Origin: Providencia rettgeri
GTDB lineage: Bacteria; Pseudomonadota; Gammaproteobacteria; Enterobacterales; Enterobacteriaceae
NCBI GenBank assembly: GCA_900455085.1
Contig: UGTZ01000002.1
Coordinates: 55,752 to 119,751 of the forward strand
DNA length: 64,000 nt
Reading direction: 5' to 3'
Shown: positions 44,121 to 52,291 of the stretch, in pieces
How the letters are laid out: each line of letters starts with the position of its first letter
Numbering within the stretch: the stretch's first letter is position 1
Notes under the pieces: generated by a model
Told to the model about the DNA's origin: nothing
What the model saw: the letters and a program-made list of their open reading frames with translations, nothing else
Database searches by the model: none
Translations under genes and position numbers: made by a program

Positions 44121-44144
44121 TTAAGGGGGCATTTGCCCCCTTAA
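44121..44144 (+). terminator. Rho-independent terminator of the ars operon
   Basis: TTAAGGGGGCA pairs with TGCCCCCTTAA immediately after the arsC stop, a GC-rich stem with a very short loop, followed by TAATAATT. Confidence 0.85.
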
Positions 44145-44226
44145 TAATTACTGCAGATGGTTTCGCTTGTCATCAGGAATACTGAGTATTATCTGGATAA
44201 TGCTGCCATTGCTTACCATACTAGCT

Positions 44227-44342
44227 TCAAATCTTGCTCTGATTCACTCGCTTAGACAGTTCTTCTGCCGATTCTTTTCGTTCGCTGTAGCGATCAACAA
44301 GATAGGCTGAGTTGCCTCGGGTCAACAGAGTGAATTTCACCA
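44227..44342 (-). pseudogene. C-terminal fragment of an unknown gene cut by IS91 copy 2
   Basis: On the minus strand an open frame enters from the IS junction and reads LVKFTLLTRGNSAYLVDRY, SERKESAEELSKRVNQSKI, stop. The GTTC target at 44343 interrupts it. I cannot name the protein; the fragment lies in DNA of the same character as the ars operon. Confidence 0.4.
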
Positions 44343-44346
44343 GTTC

Positions 44347-45790
44347 ATGGTTAGGAAATTCGATGAACAGTTTAATGAGTTAATAACGATAAGTTTCGGT
44401 ATCAAAGTCTGTTAAAGGGTCTCTATCGTATTTAAACCTAACCATGATAACGTGTAATCGCGCTTTTTTTAACCAAAAACTGAAATAATAGGCACACTGA
44501 TCTTAGGCCGCGGTTTGTAACCATCGCTTTTTAGCCATTTTATCCCGCCTTTCTGACAGCAAAGTCACCGCGTGTAGACCTTTTTCCGCACTCATAAACC
44601 GCAGTCGGTTGCCACATAAAATGCATTGGTACGGATCGGTGTTTAAAAACCCTTTGATAAGCGCTGCAAAGCCCGGTTTTTCAGGCACGTTAGGGTGTAT
44701 CATGTCCAACGCGTCATACACTTTAGATAACAAGCGTCCACGTTTTCGATTGGCTAAAAAACCGTAATAACGGATCATCTTAAAATGTCGCGCTGGGATA
44801 TGACTGACGTAACGTCGTATCATTTCTTCTTGAGATAAGGTCTGTCGTCGGTATTGTTGGCTATGGTGGTCATAATAATGATGAACCACGGCGCCCCCAC
44901 TGTAATGTTTCAATTGAGAAGCCGAGATAGGCGGTCGTTTTAAGTAACGCCCAAGATATTTGACGTTGTGCCAAGCGCCTCGGGTCTTTTTGGCAAAATG
45001 CACTTTCCAATACCGTTGAAACTGGGCATTGAGGTAACGACACCAGGTCGGATAATCGCGAATATGCCCGAAGCCAGGCAATTTATTCGGTAGTAACTGA
45101 AAATAGCTGTCACGCAGGAGCCGAATGACGGCACTGCGCCAGACTTTTTCGACGTCTTTCTTTTTGAAAAAAATGGGCTGACAGGTATCGTATTTGGTGA
45201 GACCGCCTCGGGTCACTGACAAATGAATATGCGGATGTTGATTGAGTTGGCGGCCGTAGGTGTGGAGGGCGCAAAAGATACCGATTTCGAGTCCAAGGCG
45301 TCTGGCGTGTTTGAGCATAGCACGCGTTGCACAGCGAAAGAGTTGGTTGAGCAAGGGCCAATTATTGTTGAAGAAAGGCCAAAGCAGATGAGGCATGGTG
45401 AGGGTAATATGCTGCCATTCGCAGTCCGGCAAAATATGGCGCTGCTGGGCGATCCATTGTTCGGTGCCTTTGAGACCACAGGCACTGCAGGCTTTGGATT
45501 TACAGGTTTGACAAAAGAAACGAGAATGTGTGCAATCAGAAGAAGAGCAGCAATAACGTCGAACGCCCATAGCACAGGTGCTACAGGCGAGCATCTTTTC
45601 AACACAGAGGAGTTGCCATTCATCGACGTGATTATTTTCGATGAAGCGATCCCATCCGTCATCGTATTGAAATAGTAATTTAGCGGGTCTGGGAATATAC
45701 ATAGAGCAGAGTATAAAAGACGGGAAGGGAGTTGCCTAGAAATAGAGCGGCTTCGCCGCGATGCTCACGCCAAAGGCGTGCTTATGTTCA
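44347..45790 (-). mobile_element. IS91-family insertion element, copy 2
   Basis: It is the same element as 12950-14393 in the same orientation, with GTTC at 44343-44346 next to the oriIS end and the terIS hairpin near the other end. Only a handful of base differences are visible. The two copies flank about 30 kb holding the CDI cluster, recombinases, transporters and ars operon. The unique flanks differ at both ends, so they are independent insertions or remain from a rearrangement. Confidence 0.9.
44503..45702 (-). CDS. IS91-family HUH transposase (copy 2)
   Basis: A full-length 399-residue protein identical in layout to the first copy: zinc-finger cysteines, HPHIHLSVTRGG HUH motif, KYLGRYLKRPPIS tyrosine region and C-terminal CILCG. 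It differs by NNNWPLLN, KYDTCQPIF and RYWKVHF. It appears intact and could act on both copies. Confidence 0.95.
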   Translation of the reverse strand: MYIPRPAKLLFQYDDGWDRFIENNHVDEWQLLCVEKMLACSTCAMGVRRYCCSSSDCTHSRFFCQTCKSKACSACGLKGTEQWIAQQRHILPDCEWQHITLTMPHLLWPFFNNNWPLLNQLFRCATRAMLKHARRLGLEIGIFCALHTYGRQLNQHPHIHLSVTRGGLTKYDTCQPIFFKKKDVEKVWRSAVIRLLRDSYFQLLPNKLPGFGHIRDYPTWCRYLNAQFQRYWKVHFAKKTRGAWHNVKYLGRYLKRPPISASQLKHYSGGAVVHHYYDHHSQQYRRQTLSQEEMIRRYVSHIPARHFKMIRYYGFLANRKRGRLLSKVYDALDMIHPNVPEKPGFAALIKGFLNTDPYQCILCGNRLRFMSAEKGLHAVTLLSERRDKMAKKRWLQTAA

Positions 45791-45791
45791 A

Positions 45792-45905
45792 CTCTATAAC
45801 GATAAAAAACATACAGTTGCGCAGATTTGTGTGTTGATGGGGATATCGAGGCCAACGCTGTACAAATACATAGAGTCAGCCAGGCTGGTCAATAAATGTA
45901 CTTAG
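45792..45905 (+). pseudogene. C-terminal HTH fragment of a serine recombinase
   Basis: From the IS91 junction the frame LYNDKKHTVAQICVLMGIS, RPTLYKYIESARLVNKCT, stop is the C-terminal DNA-binding HTH of a resolvase/invertase. The catalytic domain is missing. Just after it CGTACGTTTTCGTACG (45909-45924) is a palindrome resembling the res-like motifs at 30.7 kb. This marks a fourth recombinase, destroyed by insertion. Confidence 0.65.
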
Positions 45906-46025
45906 CGTACGTTTTCGTACGATTGGGCTTCAGACCCCTAATATAAAACCGATTATTCGTATTTTAGAAGTAAGCGTCCGGTGAGGTACACAATAAAAGA
46001 CCGTTAACATTGATTAATGACGGTT

Positions 46026-46319
46026 TTAGTCAGAAAAATCTTGATATTCGACATCCATAGATTGATGGATGACACGGGCTATCAAAATGTTGTTTTCTTG
46101 TTCAAGATAATAAATTGTATGTTTTTTAAAGGTAAAACTACGAATTCCCGTTTTTATCCAACGGCATTCATGCCCAATTTGTGGTGTATTTGACAATAGT
46201 GTAAGTGTTTCGGTTAACTCACGTTGATACTTTTCAGCTTGAACTATCCCAAAATGGGGTAGGGTATAAATTGCTATTTGATAAATATAGTCTTCCGCAA
46301 GTGAGGATAAGCTATACAT
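46026..46319 (-). CDS. parE: ParE/RelE-superfamily toxin
   Basis: A ~97-residue toxin (YSLSSLAEDYIYQIAIYTL, AEKYQRELTETLTLLSNTP, GHECRWIKTGIRSFTF, HTIYYLEQENNILIARVIH). ParE family members poison DNA gyrase. ATG 46319 overlaps the antitoxin stop by 8 bases, and its residues align with other ParE proteins, so the longer frame from 46355 is not used. Confidence 0.88.
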   Translation of the reverse strand: MYSLSSLAEDYIYQIAIYTLPHFGIVQAEKYQRELTETLTLLSNTPQIGHECRWIKTGIRSFTFKKHTIYYLEQENNILIARVIHQSMDVEYQDFSD

Positions 46320-46554
46320 TGATATCCTTTTTCGCTTTTTCAAAAATAGCGTCAATGTTATTTTTACTTATGGAAGAATCCAGACCTTCGCAAACCATAC
46401 GACGAACATTATCAATGCGCTGTTCTCTTGATTCCATCATGCGAAGAGCATCTCGGATAACCTCAGAAGCATTACCATAACGACCAGATTGAAGTAATTC
46501 ATTCACAAAATTAGTGAAATGTTCACCTAATGTAAAACTACTGACTCTCGACAT
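46312..46554 (-). CDS. parD: ParD-type antitoxin
   Basis: An 80-residue RHH antitoxin (SFTLGEHFTNFVNELLQSG, RYGNASEVIRDALRMMESR), the standard ParD start, then a C-terminal toxin-binding helix (ISKNNIDAIFEKAKKD). It precedes parE. It is the third TA module of the window after ccdAB and relBE. Confidence 0.88.
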   Translation of the reverse strand: MSRVSSFTLGEHFTNFVNELLQSGRYGNASEVIRDALRMMESREQRIDNVRRMVCEGLDSSISKNNIDAIFEKAKKDINV

Positions 46555-46705
46555 AACATTCTCCAGGTATTACTCAGTAATACTGATTATAGCAATGACT
46601 TACGAAGTATGCAAAAAGGAACATTGATACAAATTTTGTTACTTGTATGTACTAAATGGTTAATAATCGCATTGAATCGGAACTGGCCCGATTAAAAAAT
46701 TGATT

Positions 46706-46891
46706 GTGGCGACAGGTGGTTTCAAATCAGCGAAGCGTACGAGGTCGACGCTTCAAGGATTTGAAATCTTGCTAAAACTGAATAAAGGTTAATTTGATGA
46801 ATGGTTACGTCGTGACGAACCTGAAATTCGGGTGCGGGAGCGATCTGCCTTTATGAATCGATTATTCAATATAGAGACCGTGTTAGCTTGA
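46706..46891 (+). pseudogene. IS6-like transposase C-terminal remnant
   Basis: VATGGFKSAKRTRSTLQGF, EILLKLNKG, stop (TAA, probably a mutated CAA), FDEWLRRDEPEIRVRERSA, FMNRLFNIETVLA, stop. The GFKSxxRTxxTLQGxEIxxxxxKGQ pattern is the C-terminal signature of IS6-type transposases. The 5' part of the element is gone; 46555-46705 holds nothing recognisable. Confidence 0.55.
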
Positions 46892-46952
46892 AATACCCGA
46901 TCAAAACTGAGCAAAAAAAGTACATATTTATTATTTGCAACAAGCGCCTTTT

Positions 46953-47249
46953 TTAATTATTCATATTTTTTAAATCATTTAATAATTTTTTGAAGTCACT
47001 GTTTGTTTCATCACATTTTGAGTCAAAGGTGTAATGACGTCCTGAGGATTTACCGCATATACCGGCTAAATATCCTTGATATATGGATATTGAGATAATG
47101 GCGTCGAGGGCTTCATAACATTTCTCTTTATCCATTCTCTTCTCACCCAGGTGTTCTGAAAGTGTGTTAGCAATTTGTGTTGGTTCTGATGAATTTAATG
47201 AAAACACGTTAAATGATAATTATATTAATAAAAGGAGTAATTTATTCAT
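46953..47249 (-). pseudogene. Small exported protein gene with a stop codon in its signal peptide
   Basis: Starting at ATG 47249 the frame reads MNKLLLLLI, TAA stop (47222-47220), LSFNVFS, then SLNSSEPTQIANTLSEH and a mature part with cysteines (KCYEAL, YLAGICGKSSGRHYTFDSK). All is in one frame, so a single nonsense change interrupts an otherwise normal leader. A downstream GTG at 47207 would give an 84-residue cytosolic form. I do not recognise the family. Confidence 0.5.
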
Positions 47250-47639
47250 GATAAAATGGTGATGTTTGGATTTAAGTTAGTATTGCTGTTAATAAAATGA
47301 CTTTTACGATTTATAGTAAATAGTGATACATGTAATTTAAATCAATTTCAATTAATTATGTTTTTTTTGCGATTGAGTATTTTTTATTGCCAAATACCAT
47401 TTTTAGGTGTTTGCTTTGTGATTTTATTAATAATAAAATTCGAAGCTAAAATTCTCTTGTGATTTCTTTTGTTGAGTTCCTTTGTTGCCGTATTAAAGGT
47501 GCGGCTTTTTTTTATTTTGATAATCAATAATCTTTATTGAGCTTTGTTAAATAAAAATATTAGTGTATTAATAATATCTTATTTTATCGAACAGATGATG
47601 TTTTTTTTCATTGAATACCCTTTATCTATCTATTATTCA

Positions 47640-47843
47640 TGTGATCCTTTCAATTTCACTGTAATTTTTCATAATCTTCTCCACATTCTGTATTACAAAA
47701 CGCTAAAGATATCCTCGAAACAGATTCGTCATGGTACCATATATGTATTGTCCATCAGAGCTGACTAAAGTGGGGTTTCTTTTCATTAAAGAAAGCTGAT
47801 GACGAATATCATCGCGTTGTTGGATGTGGTCGATATCGTCCAT
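47640..47843 (-). pseudogene. Decayed copy of the 79-residue cysteine protein
   Basis: The minus strand reads MDDIDHIQQRDDIRHQLSL, MKRNPTLVSSDGQYIYGTM and then stops early. Nucleotide similarity to 49637-49876 continues beyond the stop with small insertions. The metal-ligand-like CxxC of the intact copy is lost. The surrounding 47250-48006 is AT-rich, and I see no other gene in it. Confidence 0.65.
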
Positions 47844-48006
47844 TAATGCTACTTCATTAAAAATGGCGTATTTTATGAATAGGGTTGCGGTGAGTCTGTT
47901 TTTTTGTTTCTAATTTTGTTAGTAATATTTTTGAAGGATAATTTAATTTGTTGCTTGAGATGAATATGTTACGCGTTAAAAACGGCGGTGGATCGTGGGA
48001 TAGAAT

Positions 48007-48045
48007 CAAGTAAACACGATACACAATGTGTGTCGTGTTTACTTG
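48007..48045. terminator. Strong hairpin downstream of lipoprotein gene
   Basis: CAAGTAAACACGA (48007-48019) pairs with TCGTGTTTACTTG (48033-48045), 12 bases past the stop of the minus-strand lipoprotein gene; the stem extends inward with a small bulge. Confidence 0.7.
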
Positions 48046-48057
48046 ACCAAAACATTT

Positions 48058-48477
48058 TTAGATACTCATTAAACTGGCCATTTTTTCTTTAATGGATTGG
48101 AAAGTATTTAATTTTATTTTTGAACAGAGTGTATCGCGTTTCATTGTCAGCATATCATTTAAGTAAGTTTTGGTATCTTTGTCCATGATTTCGCTATTTT
48201 TACGTAAAAAGTGGTATTCATTCATGATTTCACCATACTGTTTCAAAAAGGCTTGATACTCGTTATAGCGAGTTTGTTTGAGTAAGGCCATATCATCAAT
48301 ACAACTATTTGTACTGGATGGGATAACGCCGTTAGGTAAAAGTTTTCCCTCTGAATTGGAGATAGTCTCTTGTTGAGGAGAGTCTTGAGAAGGGGAGGGG
48401 CGGTTTTTTTCTAAAGTTGAGCATCCAGTGATACTGAGTAATAGCATCGATAAGAGAGTGAGTTTCATTTTTGTCAT
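48058..48477 (-). CDS. Small lipoprotein, paralogue of the adhesin-linked lipoprotein
   Basis: A 139-residue lipoprotein: signal peptide MTKMKLTLLSMLLLSITGC with lipobox (Cys19) and serine at +2, favouring outer-membrane sorting. The mature part has CIDDMALLKQTRYNEYQAF, YHFLRKNSEIMDKDTKTYL and MKRDTLCSKIKLNTFQSIK. These blocks recur in the lipoprotein directly ahead of adhesin copy B (51733-52197), so this is a family with two cysteines probably in disulfide linkage. Function unknown. Confidence 0.75.
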   Translation of the reverse strand: MTKMKLTLLSMLLLSITGCSTLEKNRPSPSQDSPQQETISNSEGKLLPNGVIPSSTNSCIDDMALLKQTRYNEYQAFLKQYGEIMNEYHFLRKNSEIMDKDTKTYLNDMLTMKRDTLCSKIKLNTFQSIKEKMASLMSI

Positions 48478-48756
48478 TACTTAGGAGCCTTTTGTTGAGA
48501 ATTTAGCATTAATTTTTAAACCGTTGATGAGTTTATCTCATGGGGTTTATATAGGCAATATCACCGTTTTGATGACACTTTTACTTATGCGATGATAGGG
48601 ATTAAAAAATGACGTATCATTGATTATTTTCCCCATGAGTATATGTATTTTATTTCTTGTGTGCTCATTAGTAAAGTGAAGGGGGGATCCTGAGTCTACT
48701 TTATTAGTGTTTATTTTTTTGCTAAATTGAAGCGGGTTTGTTGGTTGTTTTGCACA

Positions 48757-48799
48757 CAGCTATGTGTCAATCAGAGTCGCTCAGATTGACACATAGCTG
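48757..48799. terminator. Long perfect hairpin after the DUF1090 gene
   Basis: CAGCTATGTGTCAATC (48757-48772) pairs over 16 bp with GATTGACACATAGCTG (48784-48799), 6 bases beyond the minus-strand gene end. The rest of the 48478-48804 gap holds no visible gene. Confidence 0.7.
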
Positions 48800-48804
48800 A
48801 AAAC

Positions 48805-49233
48805 CTACTTGTTCAAACGGTTATAGTCATCTTGCGCTTGTTTTAATTCATTTTTAGCCTCTTCAAGATCTAACTCTTTTTCTTTTAGTTTTCGTTCTTT
48901 TTTAGCAATTTTTCGACTTTCACCCTCTAATTTTGCTTTTTCAAGATCAGCTTTAGCCTCTTCTAAATCGAGTTCTTCTCTTTTTAGTTTTCGTTCTTTT
49001 TTCTTTAAATCTTGTATTGCCCTGTTAGCTTGTCGCTCCTCAGTGCAATATGTATTAACTTTGTCTCTAGCGATTTTCAGATTATTTTGCTCGGCTATAT
49101 TTCCGCTTTTTTGTGCATTTTCAAGCTTTAATTTGATATCACTCAGCTGTTCTTGGCAACTATCTGTTGCAGCTAAAGCGGGGGTAAATGATATTCCTGA
49201 TAATACAATACCGATAATGATTTTTTTAAACAT
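48805..49233 (-). CDS. DUF1090 (YqjC-like) periplasmic protein
   Basis: The 142-residue protein has a signal peptide (MFKKIIIGIVLSGISFTPALA), then CQEQLSDIKLKLENAQKSG, a second cysteine (VNTYCTEERQANRA) and a long highly charged helix. Two direct repeats of KKERKLKxxELDLEEAK lie in it. This matches DUF1090/YqjC, though the repeat makes it longer than the ~120-residue E. coli protein. Likely periplasmic and coiled-coil; role unknown. Confidence 0.8.
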   Translation of the reverse strand: MFKKIIIGIVLSGISFTPALAATDSCQEQLSDIKLKLENAQKSGNIAEQNNLKIARDKVNTYCTEERQANRAIQDLKKKERKLKREELDLEEAKADLEKAKLEGESRKIAKKERKLKEKELDLEEAKNELKQAQDDYNRLNK

Positions 49234-49636
49234 TTTAATTCCTTATGAAGTTAATTGCACATTCCCTAAGCTAAATATCATGTTTTGATTAATATTTAAA
49301 GTATCTATAAGAGTACATAGGGTTAATTGAGCTGTGAAAACCAAACATCGTGATATTTATAGGATATTAGAACTTGTATGCAACGCCCAAAAAGATGTCA
49401 TTTTTTCTGATTTTTGTTTTCGATTTTGAATCTTTCATAGCTGATGGCTGATTTTATTGTATATAAATGCTGATAATTGAAATACAAGGCTTGATTGTTA
49501 TTATTTTGGTTTGCCATGTTTTTTGCTATTTATAATATCATCTTTGCTCTTTAATGCTTATTTTAAGTGTTTGATTTGTTTTTTATCAAAAATATAATCG
49601 ACAACCAGTGTCTACTGTTATGTTTTTGGAGCAGCA
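49234..49636. other. AT-rich intergenic region
   Basis: About 400 bp without a supported gene. It contains the divergent upstream region of the DUF1090 gene and a short inverted element near the end (GCAGCATT...AATTGCGGC followed by TTTTTT at 49626-49656), which may terminate a transcript. Confidence 0.4.
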
Positions 49637-49876
49637 TTAAAATTGCGGCTTTTTTATTAGATTGATATGACCTGTCTTGCTTTTTTTGTTTCTCTGAAAC
49701 TTCTCATAATCCTCTCCACACTCAGTACTACAAAATGCTAAAGATAATCCCGAAACAGGTTCGTCATGACACCATAAGCATTGCCCATTAGCGCTAACTA
49801 AAGTGGGTTTTCTTTTCATTAAAGCAAGCTGATGAAGAATATCATCGCGTTGCTGAATGTGGTCGATATCGTCCAT
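49637..49876 (-). CDS. Small cysteine protein (possible zinc finger)
   Basis: The 79-residue protein has a helical N-terminus (MDDIDHIQQRDDILHQLAL), then CLWCHDEPVSG, LAFCSTECGEDYEKFQ and a basic tail. The C-x2-C ... C-x3-C spacing resembles small zinc-ribbon proteins of the DksA/TraR or phage type, but the match is not specific. A decayed duplicate lies at 47640. Same strand as its neighbours. Confidence 0.6.
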   Translation of the reverse strand: MDDIDHIQQRDDILHQLALMKRKPTLVSANGQCLWCHDEPVSGLSLAFCSTECGEDYEKFQRNKKSKTGHINLIKKPQF

Positions 49877-49958
49877 TAAAGTTACCTCTTTAAAAATAGT
49901 TCGAAAAATGTTTTATTCTAATTGATTGGTGGACAGAGGATGTTATTCTGAGTTTGCC

Positions 49959-50318
49959 TTATTGAGATTTAGGGATTTTAGCTAAAATAAGACAAGCTTG
50001 TTGATTATCCTGCGCGCAGGCTTGTGTGAGCCAAGGTGTGGCCGCCGAGTAATTTTTTTCACTGTAATACAGGGTACCTAATACTCCTTGGGCATCCGCA
50101 TCCCCTTGTTCGGCCGCTTTTCGCATCCAATATTTGGCTTTTTCTATACTCGGCTCGCTATCGGGTGTGCCAGAAAGATACTGATAACCTAAGAGCACTT
50201 GGGCATCGCTGTCACCTTGCTCTGCCATTTCGCTCAATGATGCTGCACTCACCGCGCCAGCGAGAAAGGCCCATAATGTCAATAGCGTTATCGTGGTATT
50301 CCGAAATACATTTTTCAT
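49959..50318 (-). CDS. Exported Sel1-like repeat protein
   Basis: A 119-residue protein with a signal peptide (MKNVFRNTTITLLTLWAFLA ... VSA) and three Sel1/TPR-like units: MAEQGDSDAQVLLGYQYLSG, AKYWMRKAAEQGDADAQGV and AAPWL-like ATPWLTQACAQDNQQAC. Such repeats mediate protein-protein contacts, often in the periplasm. It is 12 bases downstream of the next gene (50331), so the two are likely cotranscribed. Confidence 0.8.
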   Translation of the reverse strand: MKNVFRNTTITLLTLWAFLAGAVSAASLSEMAEQGDSDAQVLLGYQYLSGTPDSEPSIEKAKYWMRKAAEQGDADAQGVLGTLYYSEKNYSAATPWLTQACAQDNQQACLILAKIPKSQ

Positions 50319-50330
50319 GTTTGCCTTCTT

Positions 50331-50663
50331 TTATGTTAATGAGGGATTTTGGGGTAACTGCGCCCAGTTCAAGTGTATCGAAAACCCGAGAGGGTGGTGC
50401 TGGACCTGAATAAGATAGCCGGCTTGCTGAAATTGTGTTTGGAGACTATGCCAAGCTAAGGCTTCTTTGTCTTCGCTTAAGCGGGGGTATTGCTCCGCAG
50501 CGAACATTAATTGGATTTCGCCTTGCTGATGAATTTCAGGATTACGCAACTCCATGACTAATTGCCCCATTACACGCTGACTCTCTTGTTTGATTGAGTC
50601 AAATAAGCCCCCTTGAGCTTTACGATAAGTGTAATGTAAAAAAATGGCTTTCGGAATAATCAT
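50331..50663 (-). CDS. Conserved-looking hypothetical protein (110 residues)
   Basis: A cytosolic protein without signal peptide: MIIPKAIFLHYTYRKAQGG, IKQESQRVMGQLVMELRNP, QLMFAAEQYPRLSEDKEAL, then HSLQTQFQQAGYLIQVQHH. No family is recognised. It precedes the Sel1-like gene in the same direction with a 12-bp gap. Confidence 0.55.
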   Translation of the reverse strand: MIIPKAIFLHYTYRKAQGGLFDSIKQESQRVMGQLVMELRNPEIHQQGEIQLMFAAEQYPRLSEDKEALAWHSLQTQFQQAGYLIQVQHHPLGFSIHLNWAQLPQNPSLT

Positions 50664-50730
50664 GTTTATTCTCTTATTTGAGTCTTTTGTTGTGAATTAC
50701 GAATACCAAGTTAATTTATTGTCATATTAT

Positions 50731-50823
50731 TCACAAGTGTAGATAAATAATCACAGGTAATCCGACGAGTAGCGCATAAATCATAATGATAATTAATTTC
50801 GTATTTAGCGTCATTTTTTTCAA
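50731..50823 (-). CDS. Candidate 27-30-residue membrane peptide
   Basis: A very short frame encodes MTLNTKLIIIMIYALLVGL, PVIIYLHL, one membrane span. An AAAGGA lies 8 bases before an in-frame TTG (50823) and 17 bases before the ATG (50814). It is upstream of, and in line with, the 50331/49959 genes. It may be a small regulatory membrane protein or a chance frame. Confidence 0.35.
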   Translation of the reverse strand: MKKMTLNTKLIIIMIYALLVGLPVIIYLHL

Positions 50824-51305
50824 TGTAAATATCCTTTCTTTCATTTTATGAGAATTCTGTTACGTCTATCAATAATTGATTATTGAGATGAGTCTCTGTT
50901 CGTATTATTCCCCTCGACTTACTGATTTCTATTTGTTTTATTTTGTATCAAAGTGTAACTCAGTGTTTTTTGATTTTTAAATTCACATAAGGTGTATTCA
51001 CTAGCTATCTTTGTTTATGTTTTCATTAAAAAGGTAATGTAAACGAATAAAGCGTGAAATAAGTACATTTGAGAACTGTGTAAGAATATATCGATCGTCA
51101 ATGGCGATCAATATTACATTTAACGATAGTCAAAAACTATTGATCTTATAATGCTTAAATGGAATAAACGATTGGAAACACGCAAAAAAAGCGTTTTTAA
51201 TGCACCAAAGTGAAATTTGATTTGATTTGTGTCTGTTAATCACCGCCACATTTGATTTAAATGGATTAACGACCTTTTAGAATATTAGTTGGAGAAGGTT
51301 TTATT
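50824..51305. other. AT-rich intergenic region before the MrpJ-like gene
   Basis: About 480 bp between divergent genes with no visible coding sequence. It should hold the promoters of the MrpJ-like regulator and the leftward genes. GGAGAAGG directly before 51306 is the regulator's ribosome site. No invertible-promoter inverted repeats were found. Confidence 0.4.
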
Positions 51306-51617
51306 ATGAAAATTATCGAAATTCAAAACCAAAAAAATATTCCACTCTCCCACTATGTGGGGCAGTTAATTCGAAAAGCGCGTATCCAAAATGGAATAAC
51401 GGGAACGGAGTTGGCCAAGCAAGTTTATTTAAGTCAGCAACAAATCTCACGGTATGAACGTGGACAAACTGGATTTCAACTCGATGTTTTATTGCGGTTA
51501 CTTTCGGCGCTTAATATGAATGAATCGGAAATGAAAGCGTTTTTTTCTCATGTCGTTGAACAAACCGAGAAATTACCGGAAGGAATTAAAGCGTATTCAG
51601 AAGATTATTTTAAATAA
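51306..51617 (+). CDS. MrpJ-like XRE transcription regulator
   Basis: The 103-residue protein has a central HTH (VGQLIRKARIQNGITGTEL, AKQVYLSQQQISRYERGQT, LDVLLRLLSALNM). The run SQQQISRYERG with following 'L..LL..L' is characteristic of MrpJ-type regulators, which sit at the ends of fimbrial operons in Proteus and Providencia and switch between adhesion and motility. Here it stands 115 bp ahead of a lipoprotein and the giant adhesin, on the same strand, suggesting control of adhesin expression. Confidence 0.8.
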   Translation: MKIIEIQNQKNIPLSHYVGQLIRKARIQNGITGTELAKQVYLSQQQISRYERGQTGFQLDVLLRLLSALNMNESEMKAFFSHVVEQTEKLPEGIKAYSEDYFK

Positions 51618-51732
51618 ATTATGAATATTCATTTGCATTAATTAAATTAATTACTAATTTCTGCGTTATCTCTTTATCGATATTTTAAATATCGACAGGT
51701 ATTTTTATAACCATAATATGGGATGTCTTAAC

Positions 51733-52197
51733 ATGAAAAAACGTCTGGCTTTCGTCGCTTTTGCATCATTGGCTTTAGCCGCATGCAGCTCGGTGCCTCA
51801 AAAAAAAGTGACTTCAACGATTTCAAAGCCGAATGCCCCGAAAACGGCGACGGTATCGACCAATAATGAAACTAATTTAGCGGCCACGGCTTATGGTCAA
51901 AATAAACAGTTACGCTCTCAGGGGATTGTCATTGCGTCAACCCGCAATGCCTGTGTGGACAGTTTTAATTTTCTTAAAGGACTTAATCAAGGGCAATTTG
52001 ATAATTATTCAGCCGATTACAGCAAAATTAACCAAAACTATACGTTCTTAAATATTAATAAAGAAATTATGGATAAAGACTCAAAAGAGCTGCTCTCCAT
52101 GACACTGAACAAAAAACTGGACACCTTGTGTGCCAAAGTCCAATACGCGGGTTTTATTGGCGTGAAAGACCGACTCAAGGCGTTATCCGATATTTAA
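51733..52197 (+). CDS. Lipoprotein upstream of adhesin copy B
   Basis: ATG 51733 begins a lipoprotein signal peptide (MKKRLAFVAFASLALAAC) with lipobox LAAC. Five residues from 51718 would spoil the signal. The 154-residue product shares with 48058-48477 the blocks NACVDSFNFLKGLNQGQFD, YTFLNINKEIMDKDSKELL and NKKLDTLCAKVQYAGF. It lies 94 bp before the adhesin gene, between regulator and adhesin, and may assist its assembly or anchoring (inference). Confidence 0.75.
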   Translation: MKKRLAFVAFASLALAACSSVPQKKVTSTISKPNAPKTATVSTNNETNLAATAYGQNKQLRSQGIVIASTRNACVDSFNFLKGLNQGQFDNYSADYSKINQNYTFLNINKEIMDKDSKELLSMTLNKKLDTLCAKVQYAGFIGVKDRLKALSDI

Positions 52198-52234
52198 TTA
52201 TTTAAACGATAGACTTTTTCTTTGTTTCTTTTTT

Positions 52235-52266
52235 GTTCACTTGGTGGGGCTCCCTGGCAAGTGAAC
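52235..52266 (+). promoter_or_regulatory. Leader hairpin before adhesin copy B
   Basis: GTTCACTTG (52235-52243) pairs perfectly with CAAGTGAAC (52258-52266), 25 bases before the adhesin ATG; a T-rich tract precedes the stem. It may be an attenuator or the end of the lipoprotein transcript. Confidence 0.5.
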
Positions 52267-52291
52267 GTTGTGCTATCACTAGGAGTTAGGT

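Noticed and set aside
50824..51305. Invertible promoter controlling the adhesin
   Set aside because: No matching inverted repeats were found upstream of the regulator, lipoprotein or adhesin, and no tyrosine FimB/MrpI-type recombinase is encoded nearby.
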